Source of the DNA: Salipiger abyssi
GTDB taxonomy: Bacteria > Pseudomonadota > Alphaproteobacteria > Rhodobacterales > Rhodobacteraceae
Reading direction: 5' to 3'
Length of the DNA stretch: 63,031 nt
NCBI RefSeq assembly: GCF_017311415.1
Contig: NZ_JAEKIS010000022.1
Location: 1 to 63,031, forward strand
The notes below the pieces were generated by a model. The model was not told the origin of the DNA and did not search any database. It worked only from the letters and a program-made list of their open reading frames with translations. The position numbers were made by a program, and so were the translations under genes. This document shows, piece after piece, positions 43,482 through 52,221 of this stretch (the stretch's first letter is position 1; every line of letters begins with the position of its first letter).

Positions 43482-44531
43482 ATGACCGAAGTTAGGTTGA
43501 ACCGGCTCACCAAGATCTATGCCGGTGGCAAGCCGGCGGTGGATTCGATTTCCCTGACCATTCCCACCGGTCAGTTCGTGTCGCTGCTGGGGCCCTCGGG
43601 ATGCGGCAAGACCACCACGCTCAAGATGCTGGCCGGCTTCGAGGAGGTCACCCGCGGCGAGATCGCCTTTGACGGTCAGGACATGGTAAGGGTGCCCGCC
43701 GAGGATCGCGACATCGGCATGGTGTTCCAGAACTACGCGCTGTTCCCGCATATGACGGTGTTTCAGAATCTCGCCTTCGGGCTCGAAATGCGGCGGATCG
43801 GCAAGGCGGAGATCGCCCGCCGTGTCGGCGAAACGCTGGAGATGGTGCAGCTGTCGCATCTGGCGGACCGTTACCCGGCGCAGCTTTCGGGCGGACAGCA
43901 GCAGCGCGTCGCCATCGGCCGGGCGCTGGTGATCGAGCCGCGCATTCTGCTGCTCGACGAGCCGCTGGCCAATCTCGACGCCAAGCTGCGCGAGGAGATG
44001 CGGGTGTTCATCCGCGATCTTCAGAAACGGGTGGGCATCACCACGATCTATGTCACCCACGATCAGGCCGAGGCGATGACCATGTCCGATCTGGTGGTCG
44101 TGATGTTCGACGGGCGCATCGCGCAGGCGGGCGCGCCGGCCGAGATCTACGAGCGCCCGAAATCCGCCACCGTCGCGGGGTTTGTCGGCCAGGTGAATCT
44201 GATCGAGGCGGCGCTCGATCCGGCGAGTCCCGGAGCCGCCAAAACGCCCTTCGGTCCGGTGCCGGTGCAGGTTCCGCCTGTCGGCGACAGCGTGACACTG
44301 GCGCTGCGGCCCGAGGCGATCGACATTGCCCCCGCCGGGGCCGGCCCGGGCACCGCCGCGACAGTGGAAAGCCTGCAATACTCGGGCGCCATCGTCGATT
44401 ACGTGCTGCGCTTCGCCGATGGCAGCCGCGCCAGCGTCAAGACCATCCCGCGCCACCGGTTCGAAACCGGGCAGGAGGTCTCGCTCTCGGTCGATCCGGC
44501 ACGGTTCTGGCAGCTCGGGCGGGAATACTGA
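43482..44531 (+). CDS. ABC transporter ATP-binding protein, PotA-like
   Basis: 349 residues. Walker A 'GPSGCGKTTTLKM' near 38-50, signature 'LSGGQQQRVAIGRAL', Walker B 'ILLLDEPLANLD', switch His in 'TIYVTHDQAEAM'; C-terminal TOBE domain after residue 240. Powers import through the two permeases that follow. ATG preceded by GAGGACAGCACC. Confidence 0.9.
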   Translation: MTEVRLNRLTKIYAGGKPAVDSISLTIPTGQFVSLLGPSGCGKTTTLKMLAGFEEVTRGEIAFDGQDMVRVPAEDRDIGMVFQNYALFPHMTVFQNLAFGLEMRRIGKAEIARRVGETLEMVQLSHLADRYPAQLSGGQQQRVAIGRALVIEPRILLLDEPLANLDAKLREEMRVFIRDLQKRVGITTIYVTHDQAEAMTMSDLVVVMFDGRIAQAGAPAEIYERPKSATVAGFVGQVNLIEAALDPASPGAAKTPFGPVPVQVPPVGDSVTLALRPEAIDIAPAGAGPGTAATVESLQYSGAIVDYVLRFADGSRASVKTIPRHRFETGQEVSLSVDPARFWQLGREY

Positions 44532-44532
44532 G

Positions 44533-45372
44533 ATGCGGCAGCGCTACGCCTTTCTGCTGCTGCTGCCCGCCGGGATCCTGCTGACGGTGTTCCTGGCCAT
44601 CCCCTATGTCAGTGTCTTTCTCTCGGCCTTTCGCGTTCCGGGCGAGGGCACACCCTACGGCGACGGCTACACGCTGGGCAATTTCGCCCGCATCTTTACC
44701 GACTGGTTCTATATCGGTCAGGCGCTGAACACGATGCTGATCGGTGCGGTGACCACGCTGGCGACGCTCATCATCGGTCTGCCGGTGGCGTTTCAGCTCG
44801 CCCGACCGGAGCTGCGCCTGCGCGGGCTGTTCTACGGTATCGTGCTGTCGCCGCTTCTGGTGGGGATCGTGATCCGCAGTTACGGCTGGACGATCCTTCT
44901 GGGCAATAACGGCGTGATCAACCGCACCCTCCGGGGCTGGGGCTGGATCGACGGCCCGATGCCGCTGATGTACAATACGCTGGGTATCGTGATCGCGCTG
45001 ACTCATGTCTTTCTGCCCTTCATGATCCTGCCGATCATGAGCGCGGTGCAGGGGATCGACCCCTCGGTCGCCTCCGCCGCCCGTTCGCTGGGGGCGCGGC
45101 GGCTGAGCGTCATCCGCCGGATCCTGCTGCCGCTGGCCATGCCGGGAATCCAGTCGGGCTGTATTCTGGTCTTCGTTCTGGCGCTGTCGTCCTATGTCAC
45201 GCCGGCGCTGATCGGTGGGCTGCGGGTCAAGACCACCGCCGTGACCGTGGTCGACGCAATGATCGACACGTTTCAATGGCCGTTCGGCGCGGCGCTGGCG
45301 CTGACGCTCTCGGTGCTGGGCGGCGCCTCGGTGCTGCTCTTTGCACGGGCCACACGGATGAAGTGGAAATGA
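44533..45372 (+). CDS. ABC transporter permease, PotB-like
   Basis: 279 residues, about six membrane segments starting with 'LLLLPAGILLTVFLAIPYV'. The EAA-like coupling loop is 'ASAARSLGARRLSVIRRILLPLAMPGI'-type (split: 'VASAARSLGARRLS', 'VIRRILLPLAMPG') near 186-212. Starts one base after the ATPase stop and overlaps the next permease (ATGA). Confidence 0.88.
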   Translation: MRQRYAFLLLLPAGILLTVFLAIPYVSVFLSAFRVPGEGTPYGDGYTLGNFARIFTDWFYIGQALNTMLIGAVTTLATLIIGLPVAFQLARPELRLRGLFYGIVLSPLLVGIVIRSYGWTILLGNNGVINRTLRGWGWIDGPMPLMYNTLGIVIALTHVFLPFMILPIMSAVQGIDPSVASAARSLGARRLSVIRRILLPLAMPGIQSGCILVFVLALSSYVTPALIGGLRVKTTAVTVVDAMIDTFQWPFGAALALTLSVLGGASVLLFARATRMKWK

Positions 45373-46157
45373 TCATGGGCCGCACCGTTCTCAATCTCTA
45401 CTGCCTGCTGGTCTATGCGTTTCTGCTGGCGCCGATCTTTGTGGTTGTGGGGGCCTCGTTCAATGCCGGAGAGTTCCTGACCTTTCCGCCACAGGGCCTG
45501 TCGTTCCGCTGGTACGTCACCTTCTTTCACAACGAGGTGTTCCTGCGCGCCATCGTCACGTCGCTCTGGATCGCGTCCGTGGCGACTGTGTTCTCGGTGG
45601 TGATCGGCACCATGGCGGCGATCTACTACGTACATTTCGCCGGCCGCCGGAAAGAGATGATCCGGGTCGCGGCGCTGTCGCCGCTGTTGCTGCCCGAGAT
45701 CCTGACCGCCATTGCGCTGCTGTTCTTCCTCTACGATATCGGCATCGGCACCAAGACCATGTTCGGACTTCTGGTGGGTCACGTCTTGCTGACGCTGCCC
45801 TTCGTCTTCATGAACGTCTCTGCCTCGCTCGAAGGCTATGACACCGACTGGTCCATGGCGGCCCGAAGCCTGGGCGCGCGGCCTTTCACGCGGTTCCGTC
45901 GGATCGTGTTGCCGCTGATAAAACCGGGGCTGATCGGCGGCGCGCTGTTCTCCTTCGTGATTTCCTTTGACGTGTTCACCATCAGCCTGCTGCTGAAGTC
46001 CATCGGCACGGCGACGCTACCGATCCAGCTCTTCGATTATCTCAAGACCAACTACACCCCAGAGGCGGCGGCCGTCTCGACACTCTCCATCGTCGCAACG
46101 GTGAGCGTCGTGGTCATCGTCGAAAAGGTCGTGGGGCTGAAGGTTCACAAGTTCTAA
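45369..46157 (+). CDS. ABC transporter permease, PotC-like
   Basis: 262 residues, six predicted membrane segments; coupling loop 'WSMAARSLGARPFTRFRRIV' near 160-179. Second permease of the heterodimer. Its stop overlaps the stop of a LysR remnant on the opposite strand. Confidence 0.88.
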   Translation: MIMGRTVLNLYCLLVYAFLLAPIFVVVGASFNAGEFLTFPPQGLSFRWYVTFFHNEVFLRAIVTSLWIASVATVFSVVIGTMAAIYYVHFAGRRKEMIRVAALSPLLLPEILTAIALLFFLYDIGIGTKTMFGLLVGHVLLTLPFVFMNVSASLEGYDTDWSMAARSLGARPFTRFRRIVLPLIKPGLIGGALFSFVISFDVFTISLLLKSIGTATLPIQLFDYLKTNYTPEAAAVSTLSIVATVSVVVIVEKVVGLKVHKF

Positions 46158-46445
46158 AGTGAACCTCTGTGAACCCACGCTGAAGTGCGGAGTGACCCGC
46201 CAGCCTGCTGAAGAAAGGCTTCGATATGCCGGATCTTTTCGGCCAGGGCGCTCGCCTTGGGCGTGGGCGTCATGCCCGCCGAGGTCCGCACTAAGAGCGG
46301 ATCGCTGAAGATATCTCGCAACTGCCGCAGCGTGTGGCTGATTGCCGGCTGGCTCAGATGTAGCTGCTGGGCGGCCGGCGTCAGCGCGCCGGATCGCGTC
46401 GAGCGTGTAGAGCAGGCGGATATCGAGATTGCACACGCGCGGCAT
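46154..46445 (-). pseudogene. LysR N-terminal fragment, frameshifted
   Basis: Read on the minus strand from the ATG at 46445: 'VCNLDIRLLYTLDAIRR', then after a small deletion the frame shifts near 46386 and continues 'ALTPAAQQLHLSQPAISHTL', 'RQLRDIFSDPLLVRTSAGMT', 'PTPKASALAEKIRHIEAFLQ'. That is a typical LysR helix-turn-helix, with the two or three residues before 'LTPAAQQ' lost. The frame then stops at 46154, overlapping the permease stop. No effector domain follows on this strand; a matching C-terminus lies next to it on the other strand. Confidence 0.75.
46169..46188. repeat. 20-mer shared with 62764-62783
   Basis: GTGAACCCACGCTGAAGTGC. Differs at one base from the copy near the IS30 element at the window end. 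It lies within the LysR remnant near the permease stop. Confidence 0.7.
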
Positions 46446-46770
46446 GGTCCGCGAGGTGACCGACCCGACCCTCGGCCCGCTGATGCACCCAGGGGTCGTG
46501 CCCCGCATCGACCTGCTCTCGCTGATCAAGGCGCTGGTCGTCGAAGGCACGGCTTGTTCGATCCTGTCGCTCGGCGCTGTCTGGGAGGAGATCGGAAACG
46601 GCAGCATCGTGGCGGCCGAGGTGCGCGGGATCAATCTTTCGCGCACCATCTATTCCGCGCGCAGCCCGCACAAAACGATCACCGGGCTTCTGGTGAAGAC
46701 CGAAGACGTTCTGATCTCCTCCATCATAAAGCGGCTCACCGCAATCGCGGCGGTTGCAACGCTGGGGTGA
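46429..46770 (+). pseudogene. LysR C-terminal fragment
   Basis: About 105 residues in one frame: 'HPGVVPRIDLLSLIKALVVE', 'GTACSILSLGAVWEEIGNGS', 'LSRTIYSARSPHKTITGLLV', 'SSIIKRLTAIAAVATLG'. This is the last third of a LysR effector domain of the Nac/Cbl type. It has no DNA-binding part and no own start signal. Its 5' end touches the ATG of the inverted N-terminal fragment, so one LysR gene seems to have been broken by inversion of its first part and loss of the middle. Confidence 0.7.
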
Positions 46771-46812
46771 GCGCGGGCGGGCGGGATCGTTCGAACCGAA
46801 GAGCCGCGCTGA

Positions 46813-47493
46813 TCAGATCCCGGCCAGCTCGCCGGCAAGTCGCGCGCAGGTCGTGGCCGCCAGAAGGGCAGGGCGCCTGTGGATCGCGGCGGCGATTTTA
46901 CGGCCGGCGGAGGTGTAGCTGATGCAGTCGTGCAGCACGAGGTCCGGGCCGATCTCCGCCATCTCGACGGCAGCGGCGCGGATTTCCTCCTCCGAGGCAC
47001 CGGGCGACAGCGGCACGCAGTGACAGCTGCGCGTCGCGGTGGTCCAACGGTCCACGCAAGCGGCGGCCTGCGCGGCGCTCGGGATAAACACCCCGAGCCG
47101 CCCGTTCGCGGGTAGGCAGCCCTCCACCGCGCCGGTCACGAGGTCGGAGGCGAAATGCACGCCAGGCGCTTCGAGCGACGGAAACTTGCCGGTGCAGCAG
47201 ACGATGGCGACGGCGGCTTGCATGGCCTCCAGATCCTTCAGCCTCTGCTTCATCCCCTCGGTGACCGCCGCCTTGCTGATCAGCACCGACCGCCCGTCGG
47301 GCAGGGTTGTAAACAGCGTGTCACGGTCGGCGGTCGGGGCGGCGGCGGCCAGCCCCGCCTCGTCGAGATGATCGAGCGCGCCCAGCATCTTCAGTTCGGC
47401 CCGGTCACCCAGCACCGAGGCGAATTCGGCCAGCAGCGCGGGCCGGGGCGCCTGCCCGATGACAAGCATGCCCACAACGGGTTTGCCGCTCAT
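46813..47493 (-). CDS. AroM family protein
   Basis: 226 residues of the AroM family, distant relatives of Asp/Glu/hydantoin racemases. 'VGMLVIGQAPRPALLAEFAS' opens it; racemase-like cysteines lie in 'AIVCCTGKFPSLEAP' and 'LVLHDCISYTSAGR'. Biochemical function of AroM is not known. Its start overlaps the HyuA stop (4 bp), in an operon with HyuA and DUF917, which suggests racemisation or isomerisation of a cyclic-amide or amino-acid-like substrate. Confidence 0.82.
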   Translation of the reverse strand: MSGKPVVGMLVIGQAPRPALLAEFASVLGDRAELKMLGALDHLDEAGLAAAAPTADRDTLFTTLPDGRSVLISKAAVTEGMKQRLKDLEAMQAAVAIVCCTGKFPSLEAPGVHFASDLVTGAVEGCLPANGRLGVFIPSAAQAAACVDRWTTATRSCHCVPLSPGASEEEIRAAAVEMAEIGPDLVLHDCISYTSAGRKIAAAIHRRPALLAATTCARLAGELAGI

Positions 47494-49046
47494 GCGGGCA
47501 CCTCCGCGCGCATCGCCGCCGCATCGCCGACAACGCGAACGCGGGTGCGGATTGCGCGGCCCGGCAGGTAGGAGAGCGGCAGATCCTCGACGTCGATCAC
47601 CTTGACCGTCGCGCGGTCGGCACCCGAGGCCACCGCCGCGTCAATGGCGGCTTCGCGGGCATGGGCGATGGCCTCGTCGCGGTCCATGTCGCGATAGATC
47701 CGGTCGGTCTCGCCCGAGATCTGCGCCATGGCGGCCCCGACGGCATTCGCCACCTCGTTATGCTCCACATGGATCACCTCGGAGATGCCCGGCATCGCGT
47801 CGGGGATCAGCATCGCGCCGCCGCCAACCGCGAGCAGCGGCACTTCGGTGGCGTCGGTCTTCATCCGGTCGACGCCCTCGGCGATGTTTTCATGCATCTT
47901 CTTCAGCGCGGCGGCGACAAAGTCCTTCGGCAGCTCGGCCACGCGGCTCGTGTCGCCGAGCCGGATCAGGCCGGAGGCGACGGCAATATCGGTGGCGGTC
48001 ACCTGCGCGCCGCCAAAGACCATGGCCTCCTGCGCCAGACGGTAGCCCACCGATTCCGGTCCCACGGTGACCGGATCGCGGCCGATCTTGGTGCCGCCGC
48101 CCACTGCGATGGAAAGCAGATCGGGCATGCGGAAGAGGGTACGCACGCCGCCCACCTCGACCACATTGTTGGCCTCGCGCGGGAACCCGTTCACCAGGCA
48201 GCCAATATCGGCGGTGGTGCCGCCCACGTCGCAGACCATCGCGTTCTCGATCCCCGCCAGCAGCGCCGCGCCGCGCATCGAGTTGGTCGGACCGGAAGCG
48301 AAGCTGAACACCGGATATTCGCGCGCGGCCTCGGCCTTGACCACGGTGCCATCGTTCTGGGTGATGAAGAGCTGCGCGCCCAGCCCGCTATCGGCCACCG
48401 CATCGACAAAGGCCTGCGTCGTCTCGCGGGCCAGCCCGATCAGCGAGGCGTTCATCAGCGCCACGTTCTCGCGCTCCAGCAGGCCGATGCGCCCGAGGGT
48501 GGAGGACATGGTGACATGAACGTCCGGCGCCTCGTTGCGGACGATCTCGGCGGCGCGCTCCTCGCATTCGGCGGTGAGCGGCGAGAAGGTGGCCGAGATC
48601 GCCACCGCCCCGACCCCGTCGGCGGCGATCTTGCGCGCCGCTTCGGCGACGGCCTTCTCGTCCATCGGCATCAGCGGGCGACCGTCGTATTCGTGCCCGC
48701 CCTGTACCAGGTAGATGCCACCATTGACCTTGGCCGCCAGATCCTTGGGCCAGTCGCAGAACGGCACCAGGCTGGCCGAGGCGGGCAGCGACACGCGGAT
48801 CGCGGCAGCGCGCCCGAGGTTGCGCCGCTCGACCACGGCATTGGTGAAATGGGTGGTGCCGATCATCACCGCCACGACATCGTCGGCGGCGGGCCCGGCC
48901 TTGGCGATGACATCTTTCAGCGCGGTGCGCACGCCGGTGGTCACATCGGCGGTGGTGAAGGTTTTGACCGCGGCAACCACCCGGTCGCCGTCGAGCAGCG
49001 CGGCATCGGTATTGGTGCCGCCGACATCGATTCCGATCCGTTTCAT
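47490..49046 (-). CDS. Hydantoinase/oxoprolinase family protein (HyuA-like)
   Basis: 518 residues. Actin-like ATPase fold: 'MKRIGIDVGGTNTDAALLDG', 'GTTHFTNAVVER', 'MVCDVGGTTADIGCLVNGFP', 'LLAVGGGAMLIP'. HyuA-type subunits couple ATP hydrolysis to opening of a cyclic amide such as hydantoin, oxoproline or N-methylhydantoin, usually with a HyuB partner. No HyuB is present here; instead a DUF917 gene precedes it with 4-bp overlap. The partner may thus be DUF917. Confidence 0.85.
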   Translation of the reverse strand: MKRIGIDVGGTNTDAALLDGDRVVAAVKTFTTADVTTGVRTALKDVIAKAGPAADDVVAVMIGTTHFTNAVVERRNLGRAAAIRVSLPASASLVPFCDWPKDLAAKVNGGIYLVQGGHEYDGRPLMPMDEKAVAEAARKIAADGVGAVAISATFSPLTAECEERAAEIVRNEAPDVHVTMSSTLGRIGLLERENVALMNASLIGLARETTQAFVDAVADSGLGAQLFITQNDGTVVKAEAAREYPVFSFASGPTNSMRGAALLAGIENAMVCDVGGTTADIGCLVNGFPREANNVVEVGGVRTLFRMPDLLSIAVGGGTKIGRDPVTVGPESVGYRLAQEAMVFGGAQVTATDIAVASGLIRLGDTSRVAELPKDFVAAALKKMHENIAEGVDRMKTDATEVPLLAVGGGAMLIPDAMPGISEVIHVEHNEVANAVGAAMAQISGETDRIYRDMDRDEAIAHAREAAIDAAVASGADRATVKVIDVEDLPLSYLPGRAIRTRVRVVGDAAAMRAEVPA

Positions 49047-50164
49047 GCCTGGTTCTCCTTGAAGACCGAAGTGAAATCGAGGTCGAAGCCGAAGGCGCGC
49101 GGCCCCACGGCGGCAAGCCCCTGCTCGGAGAGAAAGACCGACGGGGCGGGCAGCGCCAGCACGCTCACCCGCTGGCCGAACCGCAGCACATCGGTGCCGA
49201 TGCCTTCGCCCGACACGCTGTCGAGCAGGCAGATCAGATCCGGTGTCATCACCACCGGCGCGCCGTCGAGATAGGCGACGGAATATTCGTTCTGGAAATG
49301 CACCACCATCTCCTTGCCCGCAAAGGCGTCGAGCCCCTCGATACGGGCCTTGCCCCTCAGGAAGCCCTCGGTCGCGCGGCGTTCCACATCGACGATCTTG
49401 CCGGTGAACATGCGCTGCCCGGAGGTGATCGAAAGCACCGCCTCGATCGGGTCGGTATGTTCGGCGCGCGCCCGCAGCACCTCGGTGCCGAGCGCGATGG
49501 CCTTGGAGACGGAATAGAGCACGCCGTGCTGCTTCACCTCGGCGCCGGTGCGCGGCGCCTTGCAGGTCGCCGCGACAGAGCCGATCTCGGTGCAGGCCTT
49601 GCGGCTGATGCGCTCCATCCAGCGCCAGGAGGCGGCGCGCGGAAAGATGATCTCGTTGTCGCGAATGTCGGCCATGGTGAGCGGGTAGCAGCGCAGGCCC
49701 GCCACCGCGACGGAGGTCATCTGCGCCTCCGGATAGGCGCGGCCCATCGTGTCGGCATCGACCACCGGGTAGCCGGTGAGCGCGCCCACCATCATCGGAT
49801 GCACGCCGTTGCCGCCGCCGATCTCCAGCGCCATGACCGCGTCGAACTTGCGGCCGAGATATTCCTCCATCATCCGCACCGGCTTCAGCGCGAATTCGGG
49901 ATCGGCCAGACGCTCCTGCCCGACAAGCGGCGCGCCCATGTTCGACAGCACCCCCACAAGCGCGTCATCGGCCAGCGTCATCGGGTCGATCAGGGTGGCG
50001 CTGCGGCCCGCCTCGTAGAGCAGCCGCATGTTCAGCAGCTTGTGATAGGGATCGCCGCCACCGCCCGTGCCGAGGATCCAGGCACCGACGGCAAGCGCCT
50101 CGATGTCGTCCGCGGAGAGGGTTCGGTGGGTCTGGCTCGGGCTCCTCTGGGCCAAGGTGGTCAT
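49043..50164 (-). CDS. DUF917 family protein
   Basis: 373 residues. Family motifs: 'LSADDIEALAVGAWILGTGG', 'GGDPYHKLL', 'SNMGAPLVGQERL', 'ALEIGGGNGVHPMMVGA', 'VVDADTMGRAYPEAQM'. Function unknown; it is often found beside or fused to hydantoinase/oxoprolinase proteins, as here. First gene of the minus-strand operon, divergent from the dipeptide-type importer. Confidence 0.83.
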   Translation of the reverse strand: MTTLAQRSPSQTHRTLSADDIEALAVGAWILGTGGGGDPYHKLLNMRLLYEAGRSATLIDPMTLADDALVGVLSNMGAPLVGQERLADPEFALKPVRMMEEYLGRKFDAVMALEIGGGNGVHPMMVGALTGYPVVDADTMGRAYPEAQMTSVAVAGLRCYPLTMADIRDNEIIFPRAASWRWMERISRKACTEIGSVAATCKAPRTGAEVKQHGVLYSVSKAIALGTEVLRARAEHTDPIEAVLSITSGQRMFTGKIVDVERRATEGFLRGKARIEGLDAFAGKEMVVHFQNEYSVAYLDGAPVVMTPDLICLLDSVSGEGIGTDVLRFGQRVSVLALPAPSVFLSEQGLAAVGPRAFGFDLDFTSVFKENQA

Positions 50165-50549
50165 GCGGGCATCCTTTCGCGCCGGTCCCGGATATAGGGG
50201 CGGGAACCGGCCTCACGGTTTGTGCTATGGCCTTCATGTCCGCCCGGCGCGGGCCGTTTCGCAAATAGCGTTTGCCTATGTTGACGATCCGCCGAGGCTA
50301 TTTTCCCGAGGGGCCCCGGGCTCAACTGCGCGCCCATGCTCAAACAGGTGGCAACATTCCGCGGATATGCCTGAAAAATGGGCAATGATCCCGCCCATCA
50401 TAAGCCCCGCGTATAATGCCTATCAGGAATGGCTGTTTTTCCATTCCGCCGGCTTCTGACTTCAATGGTGCCACAAAGGCCCCCGCTGGAAGGGGTCACG
50501 CATCCGGCCTCGCGGCGCTCGCGCATCGGGCCCCAACAAGGAGACGACA
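50165..50549. promoter_or_regulatory. Divergent promoter region with three dyads
   Basis: 385 bp without a gene between DUF917 and the importer. It holds GCAAA-TAGCG-TTTGC at 50261-50275, ATGGGC-N9-GCCCAT at 50378-50398 and GGAATGG-N8-CCATTCC at 50426-50447, plus TATAAT at 50412-50417 as a possible -10. The second and third dyads bracket that -10 and are candidates for the operon's LysR regulator. Confidence 0.5.
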
Positions 50550-52127
50550 ATGACATTCGCACGTTTGACATCGGCGCTGGCCATGGTGGCCGCGCTGGCC
50601 GTCGCGGCTCCGGCCTCTGCGGTGGAAAAGCAGGACGGCAAGTTCTGGATGGTGATCGGCGGCCGCCAGGCGGTCAGCCATGTCGATCCCGGCCAATCCT
50701 ACGATTACGCCATCCGCATGATGACCCAGGCGCTTTATGACGGGCTGGTGAAATACACCGGCAACCCGCCCGAGGTGCAGCCCTGGCTCGCCACCGACTG
50801 GGAAACCTCCGAAGACGGGCTGACCTGGACCTTCCATCTCGCGCCCGACGCGACCTTCCACAACGGCGACCCGGTCACCGCCGAGGCGGTGGTCTATTCC
50901 TACCAGCGCGTGCTGGAGATGAACGAAGGCGTCGCCTGGATGCTCTCCGACGTGCTTCAGGCCGAGAACATCAAGGCGCTGGACGAGGGCACCGTCGAAT
51001 TCACGCTCGACCGCCCCTATGCACCCTTCCTGTCCTTCCTGCCCTGGTGGTTCATCGTGAACCCGGCGCAGGTCGAGGCCAATGTCGTCGATGGCGATTT
51101 CGGCAAGGCGTGGCTGACCGAGCACGAGGCCGGCTCAGGCCCCTACAGCCTGGAAAAATTCGATCAGGGCACGTCCTACTGGCTGAAGCGCAATCCCGAT
51201 TACTGGAAGGGCTTCCCATATGACAATGACGACATGGGCGGCATCATCTACCGGCTCATCCGCGAAAGCTCCTCGCAGCGTGCGGGCCTGATTTCCGGCG
51301 AGGCGGATCTGGTCACCGACCTGACGCCCGAAGAGCTGCAAGTGGTGGGCGCACGCCCGGATATCGAGACCACCTCGACCCCGGCGCTCACCTCCTTCGG
51401 CCTCAAGATGAACACACAGGGCGAATACACTTCGGATCTCAATCTGCGGAAGGCCATCGCCTATGCCTTCGATTACGACACCTTCGTGCAGGTCTATAAC
51501 GGCAACGCCACGCTTCAGACGTCGCCCTTCACCGATGCGATCCGGGGCAAGGTCGATATCGACATGCCGCGTCAGGACATGGAGAAGGCCAAGGAATACC
51601 TCGCGCAATCCGCATGGCCCGAGGGCGGCATCACGCTGGAATACGTCTATGTGCAGAGCCTCGAACAGCAACGCCAGATGGGTCTTTCGCTGCTCAACAG
51701 CCTCAAGGAGCTGAATATCGAGCTTGAGATGGTGCCGCTGACCTGGCCCAACATGGTCGCGCGTGCCGGCGATGTCGAGCAGAGCCCCGACCTGATGGCG
51801 ATCTTCTCGACGCCTGTTTCCACCGACCCCGATGCGGTTGCGATCCAGTATCACCCGAACTCCCACGGGAAATACTACGGCTCGCACTTCCTCGACGATG
51901 CCGAGCTGAACGGCATGATCGAAGAGGCCCGCAAGCTCTCGGACTGGGACGAGCGCGCGCCGATCTACGCCGAGATCCAGCAGCGTATCGCCGATCTGCA
52001 ACCGGAGATCTTCGGCATGATGCGCGAGCGCCAGTTTGCCTACCGTACCTATGTGCATGGCTACGAGGACAGCCCGATCCGCATGACCGGCGAGGTCGAT
52101 CTTTACCCGCTCTTCATCCAGCCCTGA
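50550..52127 (+). CDS. ABC transporter substrate-binding protein, dipeptide/oligopeptide family 5
   Basis: 525 residues. Signal peptide 1-25 ('LAMVAALAVAAPASA'). Family features 'YDYAIRMMTQALYDGLVKYT', 'WETSEDGLTWTFHLAPDATF', 'NGDPVTAEAVVYSYQRVLE', 'NLRKAIAYAFDYDTFVQVYN'. Captures a peptide-like or other small ligand in the periplasm. The neighbouring HyuA/DUF917/AroM operon suggests a cyclic amide or amino-acid derivative. ATG after AAGGAGACGACA. Followed by a strong hairpin. Confidence 0.88.
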   Translation: MTFARLTSALAMVAALAVAAPASAVEKQDGKFWMVIGGRQAVSHVDPGQSYDYAIRMMTQALYDGLVKYTGNPPEVQPWLATDWETSEDGLTWTFHLAPDATFHNGDPVTAEAVVYSYQRVLEMNEGVAWMLSDVLQAENIKALDEGTVEFTLDRPYAPFLSFLPWWFIVNPAQVEANVVDGDFGKAWLTEHEAGSGPYSLEKFDQGTSYWLKRNPDYWKGFPYDNDDMGGIIYRLIRESSSQRAGLISGEADLVTDLTPEELQVVGARPDIETTSTPALTSFGLKMNTQGEYTSDLNLRKAIAYAFDYDTFVQVYNGNATLQTSPFTDAIRGKVDIDMPRQDMEKAKEYLAQSAWPEGGITLEYVYVQSLEQQRQMGLSLLNSLKELNIELEMVPLTWPNMVARAGDVEQSPDLMAIFSTPVSTDPDAVAIQYHPNSHGKYYGSHFLDDAELNGMIEEARKLSDWDERAPIYAEIQQRIADLQPEIFGMMRERQFAYRTYVHGYEDSPIRMTGEVDLYPLFIQP

Positions 52128-52147
52128 TCTCCCCCAGGGCCAACCTC

Positions 52148-52172
52148 GGCCGGGCGGCGCAACCGCCCGGCC
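52148..52172 (+). promoter_or_regulatory. Hairpin between binding protein and permease genes
   Basis: Perfect 10-bp stem GGCCGGGCGG-CGCAA-CCGCCCGGCC then TCTTTGCC. Probable partial terminator or mRNA-stabilising element that favours binding-protein expression. Confidence 0.6.
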
Positions 52173-52221
52173 TCTTTGCCGCTTTCCCCGCCGCGCGGGG
52201 CCATGACCGTCCGAGGCATGC

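Noticed and set aside
42361-46157. Spermidine/putrescine importer potFGHI or potABCD
   Set aside because: Architecture fits, but the same family carries other ligands and the neighbours are nucleoside enzymes, so no polyamine gene names were given.
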